This document shows, in pieces, positions 1-12,800 of a stretch of DNA of 64,000 nucleotides. The number at the start of each line of letters is the position of its first letter. The first letter of the stretch is position 1. Source of the stretch: Acanthosepion esculentum (Eukaryota > Mollusca > Cephalopoda > Sepiida > Sepiidae). The stretch lies in NCBI GenBank assembly GCA_964036315.1, contig CAXIWW010000817.1, positions 6,297,501-6,361,500 of the forward strand, written 5' to 3'. Below the pieces are notes generated by a model, which ran no database searches, was not told the DNA's origin, and was given only the letters and a program-made list of their open reading frames with translations. The translations under genes and the position numbers were made by a program.

Positions 1-754
1 CAGCAACCATGATTCTGATCTTTTGGTTTCTGGTGCATATTTGAGCGTCTAATGTAAAAAGATAAACTACGTCCAGCCGCATGGCCTCTGATCTGTTGGT
101 TTCCGGACCATATTTTAGCGTCTTATGTCAGATTTTAGACTACATGCAGCAGCATGGCCTCTGACCTGTTGGCTTCCGGTCCATATTTGAGCGTCTTGTG
201 TAAGATGATACACTACGTCCAGCAGACATGATTCTGATCTGTCGGTTTCTGTACATATTTGAGCGTCTAATGTAAATAGATAAACTACGTCCAGCAGCAT
301 GGCCTCTGATCTGTTGGTTTCCCGTCCATATTTGAGCGTCTAATGTAAGATTTTAGAATACGTCCAGCAGCATGGCATCTGACCTGTTGGCTTCCGGTCC
401 ATATTTGAGCGACTTGTGTAAGGTGATACACTACGACCAGCAGCCCTGTTTCTGATCACTTGGTTTCTGGTGCATATTTGAGCGTCTAATGTAAAAAGAT
501 AAACTACGACCAGCAGCATGGCCTCTGACCTGTTGGCTTCCGGTCCATATTTGAGCGTCTTGTGTAAGATGATACACTACGTCCAGCAGCCATGATTCTG
601 ATCTGTTGGTTCCTGGTGCATATTTGAGCGTCTGATGTAAAAAGATAAACTACGTCAAACAGCATGGCCTCTGATCTGTTGGTTTCCGGTCCATATTTGA
701 TCGTCTAATGTAAGATTTTAGAATACGTCCAGCAGCATGGCCTCTGATCTGTTG
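1..754 (-). repeat. Satellite A array, reversed orientation (A'), cut by the window start
   Basis: About ten 73-bp monomers. Landmarks in this orientation are CATATTTGAGCGTCTAATGT, CTACGTCCAGCAGCATGG and CTGATCTGTTGGTTTCCGG. Three monomer types alternate, distinguished by the stretch beside TACGTCCAGCAG: AAAAAGATAAAC, AAGATGATACAC and AAGATTTTAGAA/AGAC. The same array in the opposite direction fills 49355-55342, and the same orientation recurs at 55343-56038. The array ends where GTTGGT runs into GTCCAATTGTC of satellite B, a junction repeated elsewhere in the window. No gene: the open frame at 115-300 (minus strand) is just the repeat read through. Confidence 0.93.
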
Positions 755-1121
755 GTGTCCAATTGTCGGGAATTACTTACCTTATCCATAATTACAAAAG
801 TTTTTTCGACACATTGAATAGAGTCGAGGCGAAATTCAACGGTATGGGGACTTGTGTTAGCTCATTTGCGGAAATTGTCATGCGGCCCTAAACTGGGAAA
901 TCAGTCATATTTCACTTGTTTATAACTTTTTTCCAGTAAAAGTAATATTTTCAAAATGGGTATCAAATTGTGTGCAATATTTTGATTTGTCTATGTTTAC
1001 AGGGATTTTTCATTTGCTCAGATAGTAAAAAGTACAGCTTTCACCGTGTGCGCGCTATGTCGTCTGACAATTTACAGCGTCCGAATTCCAGTGTGCACAA
1101 TAAGACTGCTTTTCTAATTTT
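755..1121 (+). repeat. Satellite B, one nearly complete 395-bp monomer
   Basis: AT-rich single unit running from GTGTCCAATTGTCGGG through TTTTTTCGACACATTGAATA, CATGCGGCCCTAAACTGGG, TCTATGTTTACAGGGATTTT and GACAATTTACAGCGTCCG to AAGACTGCTTTTCTAATTTT. It lacks only the last ~28 bp of the unit (the part ending ATCCACAAAATATTG in other copies) and then passes abruptly into satellite C. The same family forms multi-copy blocks at 48172-49354 (reversed) and 56039-56953. It carries an imperfect inverted pair, TCGAC and GTCGA, about 12 bp apart. No recognised protein or RNA. Confidence 0.9.
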
Positions 1122-4100
1122 CACAATTTCTCCTGGCTTGTTGTGACAACTGCCTTACAACGAATCTCAGGCTGCAGCAAGCCCAATTCTCCTGGCTCAT
1201 TTTGTGAAAACAGCCTTACAAGCAATCTCACGCTGCTACAATCCGAATACGCCTGGCTCTCTTGTGACACCTGCCTTACAAGCAATCTCAGGCTGCTACG
1301 AGCCCATTTGTCCTGGCTTTTTGTGGAAAGTGCCTTACACGCAATCTTAGGATTCTACGAGCCGGTTCTCCTGGGAGATTTGTGAAAATTGCCTTACAAG
1401 CAATCTCATTCTTCTACAAGCCTACACCTGCTGGCACTTTTAAGACAACTGCCTTACAAGCAATCTCAGGCTGCAGTAAGCCCAATGTTCCTGTGTTTTT
1501 TGCCAATTGCCTTACAAAATAATAAGCCGATTTCTAAAGTCTCTTTTGTGGCGACTGTCTTACAAGCAGTCTCAGGCTGCTACAAAACGACATATCCTGG
1601 CTCTTTTGTTACAACTGCCTTACAAGCAATGTCAGGCAGCTCCGAGCCGACTTCTCTTGGCTCTCTTGTGTAAACTGCCTTACAAGCAATCTCAGGCTTC
1701 TACAAGCCGAATACGCCTGGCTCTTTTGTAGCAACTGCCTTACATGCAATCACAGCAGCAAGCCCAATTCTCTTGGATTTTTGTGCCAATTTCATTACAA
1801 GCAATTCCACGCAGCTACGAGCCCGTTTACCCTGGCTTTACACGCAATCTCAGGCTTCTACAAACTTACACCTGCTGACTCTTTTTTGACAACTCCCTTA
1901 CAAGCAATCTCCCGCTGCTATCGGCCGACTTCTCCGGGCTAATTGTGAAAACTGTCTTACAAAGGATCTCAGGCTGCTACAAGCCGATTTCTCCTGCCTC
2001 TTTTGTGCCAACTTACTTCCAAGCAATCTCAGGCTGCTACGAGCCGACTACGCCTGGATCTTCTATGACAAATGCCTTACAAGCAATCTACGGCTGCAAC
2101 AAATCGATATCCTGGCTCTTTCGTGACAACTGCCTTACAAGAAATCTCAGGATACTACAAGCTGACTACGCCTTTCTCTTTTGTGGCAACTGCTTTACAA
2201 GCAATCTCAGGCTGCAGCAAGCCCAATTCTCCTGGCTTTTTTTGCCAATTGCCTTACAAGTGATCCCAGGCTGCTACGAGCGTATTTCACCTGGCTCTTT
2301 TGTGGCAACTGCCTTACAAGCAATATCAGGCCTCTACAAGACGAATTCTCCTCGGTCTTTTGTGAGAACTGCCTTACAAGCAATCTCAGGATGCTACGGG
2401 CCGACTACGCCTGGCTCTTCTATGACAAGTGGCTTACAAGCAAACTCAGGCTGCTACAAGCCGATTTCTCCTGGCTCTTTTTTGGCAACTGCCTTACAAA
2501 TAATTTCAGGCTGCTACGAGCCGACTTTTCTTCGTTCGTTTGTGAAAACTGCCTTACAAGCCATCTCAGCCTGCAGCAACCCCAACTCTTTTGGCTTTTT
2601 GTGCCAATTGGCTTACAAGCAATCCCCGGCACCTACGAGCCGATTTCTCCTGGCTCTTTTGTGGCAACTGTCTTACAAGCAAACTCAGGCTGCTACAAGA
2701 CGAATTCTCCTTGCTCTTTTGTGAAAACTGCCTTACAAGAAATGTCAGACTGCTACAAAACGACATCTCCTGTCTCTTTTGTGAAAACTGCCTTACAAGC
2801 AATCTCAGGCAGCAGCAATCCCTATTCTCCTGGCTTTTTGTGTCAATTGCCTTACAAGCAATCCCAGGCGGCCACGAGCCGATTTCTCCTGGCTCTTTTG
2901 TGGCAACTGCATTACAAGCAATCTCAGGCTACTACAAGCCGAATTCTCCTGGCTCTCTTGAGACAACTGCCTTACAAGCAAAATCAGGATGCTACGAGCC
3001 GACTTCTCATGGCTCTTTTGTGAAAACTGCCTTACAAGCAATCTCAGCCTGTAACAAGATGAATACGCCTGTCTCTTTTGTGAAACTGCCTTGCAAGCAA
3101 TCTCAGGCCGCTACAAATCGACATCTACTGTCTCCTTTGTGTGAACTGTCTTACAAGTAATATCAGGCTGCCGCTAGGCCAATTACTTTTTGTGCCAATT
3201 GCCTTAAAAAAGCAATACCAGGTGGCTACGTGACGATTTCTCCTGGCTGTTTTGTGGTAACTGCCTTATAAGCAATCTCAGGCTGCTACAAGCCGAATTC
3301 TTTTGGCGCTTTTGTGAAAACTGCCTTACAAGTAATGTCAGACTGATACAAAACGACATCTCCGGTCTCTTTTGTGAAAACTGCAGTACAAGCAATCTCA
3401 GGCTGCAGCAATCCCACTTCTCCTGGCTTTTTGTGCCAATTTCCTTACAAGCAATCCCAGGGGGGCTAAGAGCCGATTTCTCCTGGCTCTTTTGTTACAA
3501 CTGCCTTAAAAGCAATGTCAGGCGGCTACGATCCGACTTCTCTTGGCTCTTTTGTGAAAACTGCCTTTCAAGAAATCTCAGGCAGCTACAAGCCGAATTC
3601 GCCTGTCTCTTTTGTGAAACTGCCTTACAAGCAATCACGGGCTGCTACGAGCCAATTTCTCCTGGCTCTTTTTTGGCAACTGCCTTACAAGAATTCTCCG
3701 GCTACTACAAGCCGAATTTTCCTGGCTCTTTTGTGACACCTGCCTTACAAGCAATCTCAAGCTGCAGCAATATGAATTCTCCTGGCTTTCTATGCGAATT
3801 GCCTTACAAGCAATCTCAGGCTGCTAAGGCCGAATACGCCTGGCTCTTTTGTGACAACTGCATTACAAGCAATCACAGGCTGCCGTCAGCACAATTCTCC
3901 TGACATTTTGTGCCAATTGCCTTAAAAGCAATCCCAGGCGGCTACGTGCCGATTACTCCTGGCCTTTTGTGGTAACTGCCTTACAAGCAATCTCAGGCTG
4001 CTACAAGCCGAATTCTCCGGGCTCTATTGTGACAACTGCTTTACAAGCAATCTCAGGCTGCAGCAATCCCAATTATCTTGGGGGTTTTTCCAATTGCCTT

Positions 4101-6350
4101 AGAAGCAATGCCAGGCGGCTACGACCCGATTTCTCCTGGCTCTTTTGTGGCAACTTCCTTACAAGCATGGCAGGCTGCTACGAGCCGATTTCTCCTGGCT
4201 CATTTGTGGCATCAGGCTGAGATTTCGTGTAAGGCAGTTTTCACAAAAGAGCCAAAAGAAGTCGGCTCGTAGCCGCCTGGGATTGCTTGTAAGGCAATTG
4301 GCACACAAAAGAGCCATGAGAAGTCGGCTCGTAGCATCCTGATTTTTCTTATAAGGCAGTTGTCTCAAGAGAGCCAGGAGAATTCGGCTTGTAGCAGCCT
4401 GAGAATGCTTGTAAGGCATATGCCACAATTGAGCCAGGAGAAATCGGCTCGTACCAGCCTGGGATTACAAGCAATCTCAGGTTGCCACTAGTCCAATTCT
4501 CCTGACTTTTTGTGCCAATTGCCTTACAAGAAATCCTAGGCTGCTACGTGCCGATTCCTCGTGGCTCATTTGTGGCATCTGCCTTACAAGCAATCACAGG
4601 CTGCCGTCAGCACAATTCTCCTGACATTTTGTGCCAATTGCCTTAAAAGCAATCCCAGGCGTCTACGTGCCGATTACTCCTGGGCTTTTGTGGTAACTGC
4701 CTTACAAGCATTCTCAGGCTGCTATAAGCCCAATTCTCCTGGCTTTTGGGGCCAATTGTCTTACAAGCCATCCCTGGCGGCTAGGAGACGATTTCTCCTG
4801 GCTCTTTTGCAGCAACTGCCTTACAAGCAATCTCAGTCTGCAACAAGCCGCATTCTCCTGGTTCTTTTGTGAAAACTGCCTTACAAGCAATGTGAGACTG
4901 CTACGAGCCGACTTCTCTTGGCTCTTTTTTGAAACTGCCTTGCAATCAAACTGAGGCCGCTACAAATCGACATCTTCTGGCTCTTTTGTGACAACTGCCT
5001 TACAAGCAATCTCAGGCTGGATCCAGCCATATTCTCCTGACTTTTTGAGCCAATTGTTTTAAATGCAATCCCAGGCAGCCACGTGCCGTTTTCTCCTGGC
5101 TCTTCTGTGGTATCTGCCTTACAAGCAATCTCAGGCCGCTACAAATCGACATATCCTGGCATTTTGTGACAACTGCCTTACAAGAAATCCCAGGCCGCTA
5201 CGAAGCGATTTCTCCCGGCTCATTTTTGGCATCTGCCTTACAAGCATTCTCAGGCTCCAGCAATATGAATTCTCCTGGCTTTTAGTGCGAATTGACTTAC
5301 AAGCACTCCAAGGCGTCTACGAGCCGATTTCTCCTGGCCCTTTTGTGGCAACTGCATTACAAGAAATCTCAGGCTGCTACAAGCCGAATTCTCCTGGCGC
5401 TTTTGTGACAACTGACTTACAAGAAATGTCAGGCTGATACGAGCCGAATTCTCTTGGTTCTTTTGTGAAAACTGCCTTACAATAATATCAGGCCGCTACA
5501 AATCGACATATCCTGTCTCTTTTGTAACAACTGCCTTAGAAGCAATCTCAGGCTGCCGCCGGGACAGTTCTCCTGATTTTCTGTGCCAATTGCCTTAAAA
5601 GCAATCCCAGGCGGCTACGTGCCGATTTCGCCTTGCTCTTTTGTGGTAACTGCCTTACAAGCATTCCCAGGCCGCTACTTGCCGAATTCTCCTAGTTCTA
5701 TTGTGACAACTGCCTTACAAGCAATCTCAGGCTTCAGCAATCCCAATTCCCCTAGCATTTTCTGCCAATTGCCTTGCAAGCAATCCCAGGCGGCTACGAG
5801 CCGATTTCGCCTGGCTCATTTGTGGCAACTGCCTTACAAGCAATCTCAGGCTGCTGCAAGCCGAATTCTCCCGGCTCTTTTGTGCAAATTGCCTTACAAT
5901 CAATCCCAGCCGTCTACGAGCCGACTTCTCTTGTCTCTTTTGTAAAAACTGCCTTAAAAGCAAACTCAGGCCACTACAAATCGACATATACTGCCTCTTT
6001 TGTGACAACTGCCTTACAAGCAATCTCAGGCTGACGCTAGTCCAATTCTCCTGATTTTTGTGCCAATTGCCATACAAGCAATCCCAGGCGGCTACGTGCC
6101 GATTTCTCCTGGCTCTTTTGTGATAACTGCCTTACAAGCAATCTCAGGCTGCTACAAGCCGAATACGCCGGGCTCTTTTGTGAAACTGCTTTGAAAGCAA
6201 TCTCAGGCCACTACAAATCGACATCTCCTGTCTCTTTTGTGACAACTGCGTTACAAGCAATCTCAGGTTGTCGCCAGCACTGTTCTCGTGACTTTTTGTG
6301 CCAAGTGCCTTAAAAGCAATCCCAGGCGGCTACATCTCCTGTCTCTTTTG
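1122..6350 (+). repeat. Satellite C array 1 (60-bp monomer, about 87 units)
   Basis: Tandem 60-bp units with landmarks CTGCCTTACAAGCAATCTCA, GGCTGCTACAAGCCGAATTC and TCCTGGCTCTTTTGTGACAA. Because 60 is divisible by three and the consensus has no stop on the + strand, runs of a 20-residue peptide period (LQAISGCYKPNSPGSFVTTA and its other-frame versions) appear in all three forward frames. Indels and stops break them every few hundred bases. Distinct variants recur at multiples of the monomer, for example the unit with CTTTTTGTGCCAATTGCC followed by AAGCAATCCCAGGCGGCTAC, so the array has irregular higher-order structure. From about 1961 onward it matches the second C array from 56954 onward, variant for variant. 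Confidence 0.94.
4210..4466 (-). repeat. Small inverted island of satellite C (C') inside array 1
   Basis: At 4210 the forward array stops after TCATTTGTGGCAT. The reverse complement of the C monomer follows (GTGTAAGGCAGTTTTCACAA, GGCTCGTAGCCGCCTGGGAT) for about four units. It flips back at 4467 where CTGGGATT meets ACAAGCAATCTCAGG. An equivalent island with the same left breakpoint lies at 58798-58981, shorter by 73 bp (about one monomer). This shared rare rearrangement marks the two C arrays as copies of one ancestor. Confidence 0.9.
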
Positions 6351-7918
6351 TGAGACAGACCCAGAAAGTCCCACGCAGATGACCCCTCACCCAGGAGACA
6401 GAACCAGAAAGTCCCACGCAGACGACCCCCAGTGCCAGAAAGTTCCACGCAGACGAAACCCCACCCAGGAGACAGTCCCAGAAAGTCCCACGCAGAGGAC
6501 CCCCAGTCCCAGAAAGTCCCACGCAGACGACCCCCCACCCAGGAGACAGTCCCAGAAAGTCCCACGCAGACGACCCCCAGTCCCAGAAGGTCCCACGCAG
6601 ACGACCCCTAGTAACCAGAATGTCCCACGCAGACGACCTCCCACCCAGGAGACAGTCCCAGAAACTCCCACGCAGACGACCCCAGTCCCAAAAAGTCCCA
6701 CGCAGAAGACACCAATCCGAGAAAATCCCACAGAGACGACCCCCCACCCAGGAGACAGTCCCAGAAAGTCCCACGTAGACGACCCCCCGTCCCAGAAAGT
6801 CCCACGCAGACGACACCCCACCCAGGAGACAGTTCTCAGAAAGTCACAAACAGACGACCCCCCACCCAGGAGAGGGTCCCAGAAGTTCCCACGCAGACGA
6901 CCCACAGTCCCAGAAAGTCCCACGCAGACGACCCCCCACCCAGGAGACAGTCCCAGAAAGTCCCACGCAGACGACCCCCACTACCAGAAAGTTTCACGCA
7001 GACGGCCCCCAGACCGAGAAATTCCCAAGCAGACGAACCCCAGTTCCAGAAAGTCCCACGCAGACGACCCACTGTCCCAGAAAGTCCCACGTAGACGACC
7101 CCCAGTCCCAGGAAGTCCCATGCAGTCGACCCACAGTCCCAGGAGACATTCCCAGAAAGTCCCACGCAGACGACCCCCCAACCAGGAGACAGTCCCAGAA
7201 GGTCCCACGCAGACGACCCCCATTCCCAGAAAGTCCCACGCAGACGACCCCAGTCGCAGGAAGTCCAACGCAGACGACCCACAGTCCCAGGAGACATTCC
7301 CAGAAAGTCCCACGCAGACGGCCCCCAGTCCCAGAAAGTCAAAACGCAGACGACCCCCAGTCCGACAAAGTCCCACGCAGACGGCCCCCAGTCCCAGAAT
7401 GTCCCACGCAGACGACCCCCAGAACCAGCAAGTCCCAGGAAGACAACCCCCCACACAGGAGACAGTCCCAGAATGTCCCACGCAGACGACCCACAGTCCC
7501 AGAAAGTCCCACGCAGACGACCCCCACCCAGGAGACAGTCCCAGAAAGACCGACGCAGACGACCCCCAGACCCAGAAAGTCCCAAAGACGACCCCCCACC
7601 CAGGAGACAGTCGCAGAAAGTCCGACGCAGACCAGCCCCCACCCAGGAGACAGTCCCATAAAGTCCCACGCAGACGATCCCCAGTCCCAGAAAGTCACAT
7701 GCAGAGGACCCCCCACCCAGGTGACAGTCCCAGAAAGTCCCACGCAGACGACCCACAGTCCCAGAAACTCCCACCCAGACAACCCCCAGTCCCAGAAAGA
7801 CCCACGCAGACGACCCTCCACCCAGGAGACAGTCCCAGAAAGTCCCACGCAGACCACCCCAGTCACACAAAGTCCCACGCAGACTAACCCAGTCCCAGAA
7901 AAACCCACGCAGACGACC

Positions 7919-9800
7919 CACCACCTAGAAGTCCGACAAAGTAACAGGCAGACGACCCCCACCCAGGAGACAGTCCCAGAAAGACCCACGCAGATGACCC
8001 CCAGTCCCAGAAAGTCCCACGCAGACGACCCCCCAGACAGGAGACAGTCCCAGAAAGTCCCAAAGAGACGACACCCACCCAGGAGACACTCCCAGAAAGT
8101 CCCACGCAGAAGACCCCCAGTCCAAGAAAGACCCACGCAGACGACCCCCACCCAGGAGCCAGTCCCAGAAAGTCCCACGCAGACGACCCCCAGACAGGAG
8201 AGTGTCCCAGCAAGTCCCACGTAGACGACCCCCAGTCCCAGAAAATCCCACGCAGACGAACACCCACCCAGGAGAAAGACCCAGAAAGTCCCACGCAGAC
8301 GACCCCCCCACCCAGGAGACAGTCCCAGTTAGTCCCACGCAGACGACCCCCAGTCCTAGGAAGTCCAAAGCAGACGACACCAGTCCCAGAATGTCCCACC
8401 CAGACAACCCCCAGTCCCAGAAATACCCACGCAGACGACCCTCCACCCAGGAAACAGTCCCAGAAAGTCCCACGCAGATGACCCCAGTCACAGAAAGTCC
8501 CACGCAGACGACCCCCAGTCCCAGAAAGTCCCACGCAGACTACCCCCAGTCCCAGAAAAACCCACGCAGACGACCCACCACCTAGAAGACAGTCCCACAA
8601 AGTCCCAGGCAGACGACTCCCACCCAGGAGACAGTCCCAGAAAGACACACGCAGATGACCCCCAGTCCCAGAAAGTCCCATGCAGACGATCCCCACACAG
8701 GAGACAGTCTCAGAAAGTCCCAAAGAGACGACACCCACCCAGGAGACACTCCCAGAAAGTCCCACGCAGAAGACCCCCAGTCCAAGAAAGACCCACGCAG
8801 ACGACCCCCACCCAGGAGCCAGTCCCAGAAAGTCCCACGCAGACGACCCCCAGACAGGAGAGTGTCCCAGCAAGTCCCACGTAGACGACCCCCAGTCCCA
8901 GAAAATCCCACGCAGACGAACACCCACCCAGGAGAAAGACCCAGAAAGTCCCACGCAGACGACCCCCCACCCAGGAGACAGTCCCAGTTAGTCCCACGCA
9001 GACGACCCCCAGTCCTAGGAAGTCCAAAGCAGACGACACCAGTCCCAGAATGTCCCACCCAGACAACCCCCAGTCCCAGAAATACCCACGCAGACGACCC
9101 TCCACCCAGGAAACAGTCCCAGAAAGTCCCACGCAGACCACCCCAGTCACAGAAAGTCCCACGCAGACGACCCCCAGTCCCAGAAAGTCCCACGCAGACT
9201 ACCCCCAGTCCCAGACAAAACCCACGCAGACGACCCACCACCTAGAAGACAGTCCCACAAAGTCCCAGGCAGACGACTCCCACCCAGGAGACAGTCCCAG
9301 AAAGTCCCACGCAGATTACCCCCAGTCCCAGAAAAGCCCACGCAGACGACCTACCACCTAGAAGACAGTCCCACAAAGTCCCAGGCAGACGACCCCCACC
9401 CAGGAGACAGTCCCAGAAAGACCCACGCAGATGACCCCCAGTCCCAGAAAGTCCCACGCAGACGACCCCCCAGACAGGAGACAGTCCCAGAAAGTCCCAA
9501 AGAGACGACACCCACCCAGGAGACACTCCCAGAAAGTTCCACGCAGAAGACCCCCAGTCCAAGAAAGACCCACGCAGACGACACCCACCCAGGAGCCAGT
9601 CCCAGAAAGTCCCACGCAGAGGACCCCCAGACAGGAGAGTGTCCCAGCAAGTCCCACGTAGACGACCCCCAGTCCCAGAATATCCCACGCAGACGAACAC
9701 CCACCCAGGAGACAGACCCAGAAAGTCCCACGCAGACGACCCCCCACCAAGGAGACTGTCCCAGTTAGTCCCAGGCAGACGAACCCCAGTCCTAGGAAGT
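7919..9800 (+). repeat. D higher-order block: three copies at 660 and 777 bp spacing
   Basis: A run of D monomers starting with CCACCTAGAAG and containing AAAGAGACGACACCCACCC, CAGGAGCCAGTCCC, GACAGGAGAGTGTCCCAGC and AACACCCACCCAGGAGA recurs. The GAGACAGTC just before CCCAAAGAGACG lies at 8041, 8701 and 9478, giving offsets of exactly 660 and 777. Copies 1 and 2 are adjacent. Copy 3 follows an extra short CCACCTAGAAG repeat at about 9355. The same CCACCTAGAAG landmark also occurs near 10092 and 11464 with different followers. Confidence 0.82.
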
Positions 9801-12800
9801 CCCATGCAGACGACCCCCACCCAGGAGACAGTCCCAGAAAGTCCCAAACAGACGACCCCCCACCCAGGAGACAGTCCCAAAAAGTCCCACGCAGACGACC
9901 CCAGTCACACAATGTCCCACGCAGACGACCCCGCACCCAGGAGACAGTCCCAGAAAGTCACACGCAGATGACCCCCAGTCCCAGAAAGTCCCACGCAGAC
10001 TACCCCCAGTCCCAGAAAGTCCCACGCAGACGACTCCCAACCCAGGAGACAGTCCAAGAAAGTCCCAAACCGACGATACCCTAGACGAACCACCACCTAG
10101 AAGACAGTCCCACAAAGTCCCACGCAGACGACCCCCACCCAGGAGACAGTCCCAGAAAGACCCACGCAGACGACCCCCAGTCCCAGAAAGGCCCACGCAG
10201 ACGAACCCCCACCCAGGAAACAGTACAAGAACGTCCTACGCAGACGACCCCCCACCCAGGAGACACTCCCAGAAAGTACCATGCAGACGACCCCCAGTCC
10301 CAGAAAGTCCCGCGCAGACGACCCCCAGTCCCAGAAAGTCCCACCCAGGAGACAGTCCAAGAAAGTCCTACGCAGACGACCCCACAACCCAGGAGACAGT
10401 CCCAGAAAGTTCCACGCAGAAGACCCCCAGTCCCAGAAAGTCCCACTCAGACGAGCCCCAGTCCCAGAAAGTCCCACGCAGACGACCCCCAGTCCCAGAA
10501 AGTCCCACGCAGACGAGCCCCATCCAGGAGTCAGTCCCAGAAAGTCCCACGCAGACGACACCCTGTCCCAGAAATTCCCACGCAGACGACCCCCCACGCA
10601 GGAGACAGTCCCAGAAAGTCCTACGCAGACGACCCCCCACCCAGGAGACAGTCCTAGAAAGTTCCACGCAGAAGACCCCCGACCCAGGAGACTGTCCCAG
10701 AAAGTCCCACGCAGACGACCCCAGTCCCAGAAAATCCCACGCAGACGACCCCCCATCCAGGAGACAGTCCAAGAAGCTCCCACGCAGACGACCCCCCACC
10801 CAGGAAACAGTACAAGAAAGTCCTACGCAGACGACCCCCCACCCAGGAGACAGTCACAGAAAGTCCCAAGCAGACGACGCCCAGTCCCAGAAAGTCCCAC
10901 GCAGACGACCCCCAGTCCAAGAAAGTCCCACGCAGACGACCCCCCAACCAGGAGACAGTCCCAGAAGGTCCCAAACAGACAACCCCCCACCCAGGAGACA
11001 GTCCCAGAAAGTCCAAACGAAGACGACCCCCAATCCAAGAAAGTCCCACACAGACGACCCCCAATCCCAGAAATCCCACGCAGACGAGCCCCACCCAGGA
11101 GACAGTCAGAGAAAGTTCCAAACAGACGACCCCCAGTCCCAGAAAGTCCCACGTAGACGACCCCCCACCCAGGAGACAGTCCAAAAAAGCCCCACGCAGA
11201 CGACTCCCAGTCCCAGAAAGTCCCACGCAGACGACCCCCAGTCCCAGAAAGTCCCACGCAGACGACCCCCCACCCAGGAGACAGTCCAAGAAAGACCTAC
11301 GCAGACGACCCCACAACCCAGGAGACAGTCACAGAAAGTCCCACGCAGACGACCCCCAGTCCTAGAAAGTCCCACGCAGACAACCCCCAGTCCCAGAAAG
11401 TCCCACGCAGACGACCCCCCACCCAGGCGACAATCCCAGAAAGTCCCAGGCAGACGACCCACCACCTAGAAGACAGTCCCACAAAATCCCACGCAGACGA
11501 CCCCCACCCAGGAGACAGTCCCAGAAAGACCCACGCAGAAAACCCCCAGTCCCAGAAAGTCCCACGCAGACGACCCCCCAGACAGGAGACAGTCCCAGAA
11601 AGTCCCACGCAGACGACCCCAGTCCCAGAAAGTCCCACGCAGACGACCCCCCACCAAGGAGACAGTCCAAGAAAGTCCTACGCAGACGACCCCCCCACCA
11701 AGGAGACAGTCCAAGAAAGTCCCACGCAGACGACCCCCTGTCCCAGAAATTCCCAAGCAGACGACCCCCCACCCTGGAGACAGTACCAGAAAGTCCCACG
11801 CAGAAGACCCCCCAGTCAGGAGACAGTCCCAGAAAGTCCCACGCAGTCGACCCCAGTCCCAGAAAGTCCCACGCAGACGACCCCCCACCCAGGAGACAGT
11901 CCAAGAAAGTCCGACGCAGACGACAACCAGTCCCAGAAAGTCCCACGCAGACGGCCCACACCCAGGAGACAGTAAGAGAAAGTGCAACGCAGACGACACC
12001 CAGCACAGGAGACCGTCCCAGAAAGTCCCATGCAGACGACCTCCAGTCCCAGAAAGTCCCACGAGACGACCCCTCACCCAGGAGACAGTCCCAGAACGTC
12101 CCACGCAGACGACCCACCAGACAGGAGACAGTCCGAGAAAGTCCCACGCAGACGACCTCCAGTCCCAGAAAGTCCCACGCAGAAGAACCCCCAGACAGGA
12201 GACAGTCCCAGAAAGTCCCACGCAGACGACCCCAGTTCCAGAAAGTCCCACGTAGACGACCCCCCACCCAGGAGACAGTACCAGAAAGTCCCACGCAGAC
12301 GACCCCCCCCTGGAGACAGTACCAGAAAGTCCCACGCAGACGACCCCCCAGTCAGGAGACAGTCCCAGAAAGTCCGACGCAGACGACACCCAGTCCCAGA
12401 AAGTCCCACGCAGACGGCCCCACCCAGGAGACAGTCACAGAAAGTCCAACGCAGACGACACCCAGCCAAGGAGACAGTCCCAGAAAGTCCCATGCAGACG
12501 ACCTCCAGTCCCAGAAAGTCCCACGCAGATGACCCCCAGTCCCACAAAGTCCCACGCAGACGACCCCCCACCCAAGAGACAGTCCAAGAAAGTCCTACGC
12601 AGACGACCCCCACCAAGGAGACAGTCCCAGAAAGTCCCACGCAGACGATACCCAGTACCAGAAAGTTCCACGCAGACGGCCCCCACCCAGGAGTCAGTCC
12701 CAGAAAGTCCAACGCAGACGACCCCCTGTGCCAGAAATTCCCAGGCAGACGACCCCCACCAAGGAGACAGTCCAAGAAAGTCCTACGAAGACGACCCCCC

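Noticed and set aside
755..1121. CENP-B box-like motif in satellite B (TTCG near TTTTTTCGACAC)
   Set aside because: Only the first TTCG fits. The required downstream A and CGGG positions do not match in the copies I compared.
1945..3160. Overlapping 189-280-codon forward frames with a 20-residue period
   Set aside because: Read-through of 60-bp satellite C in three frames at once, interrupted by stops. No known protein family recognised.
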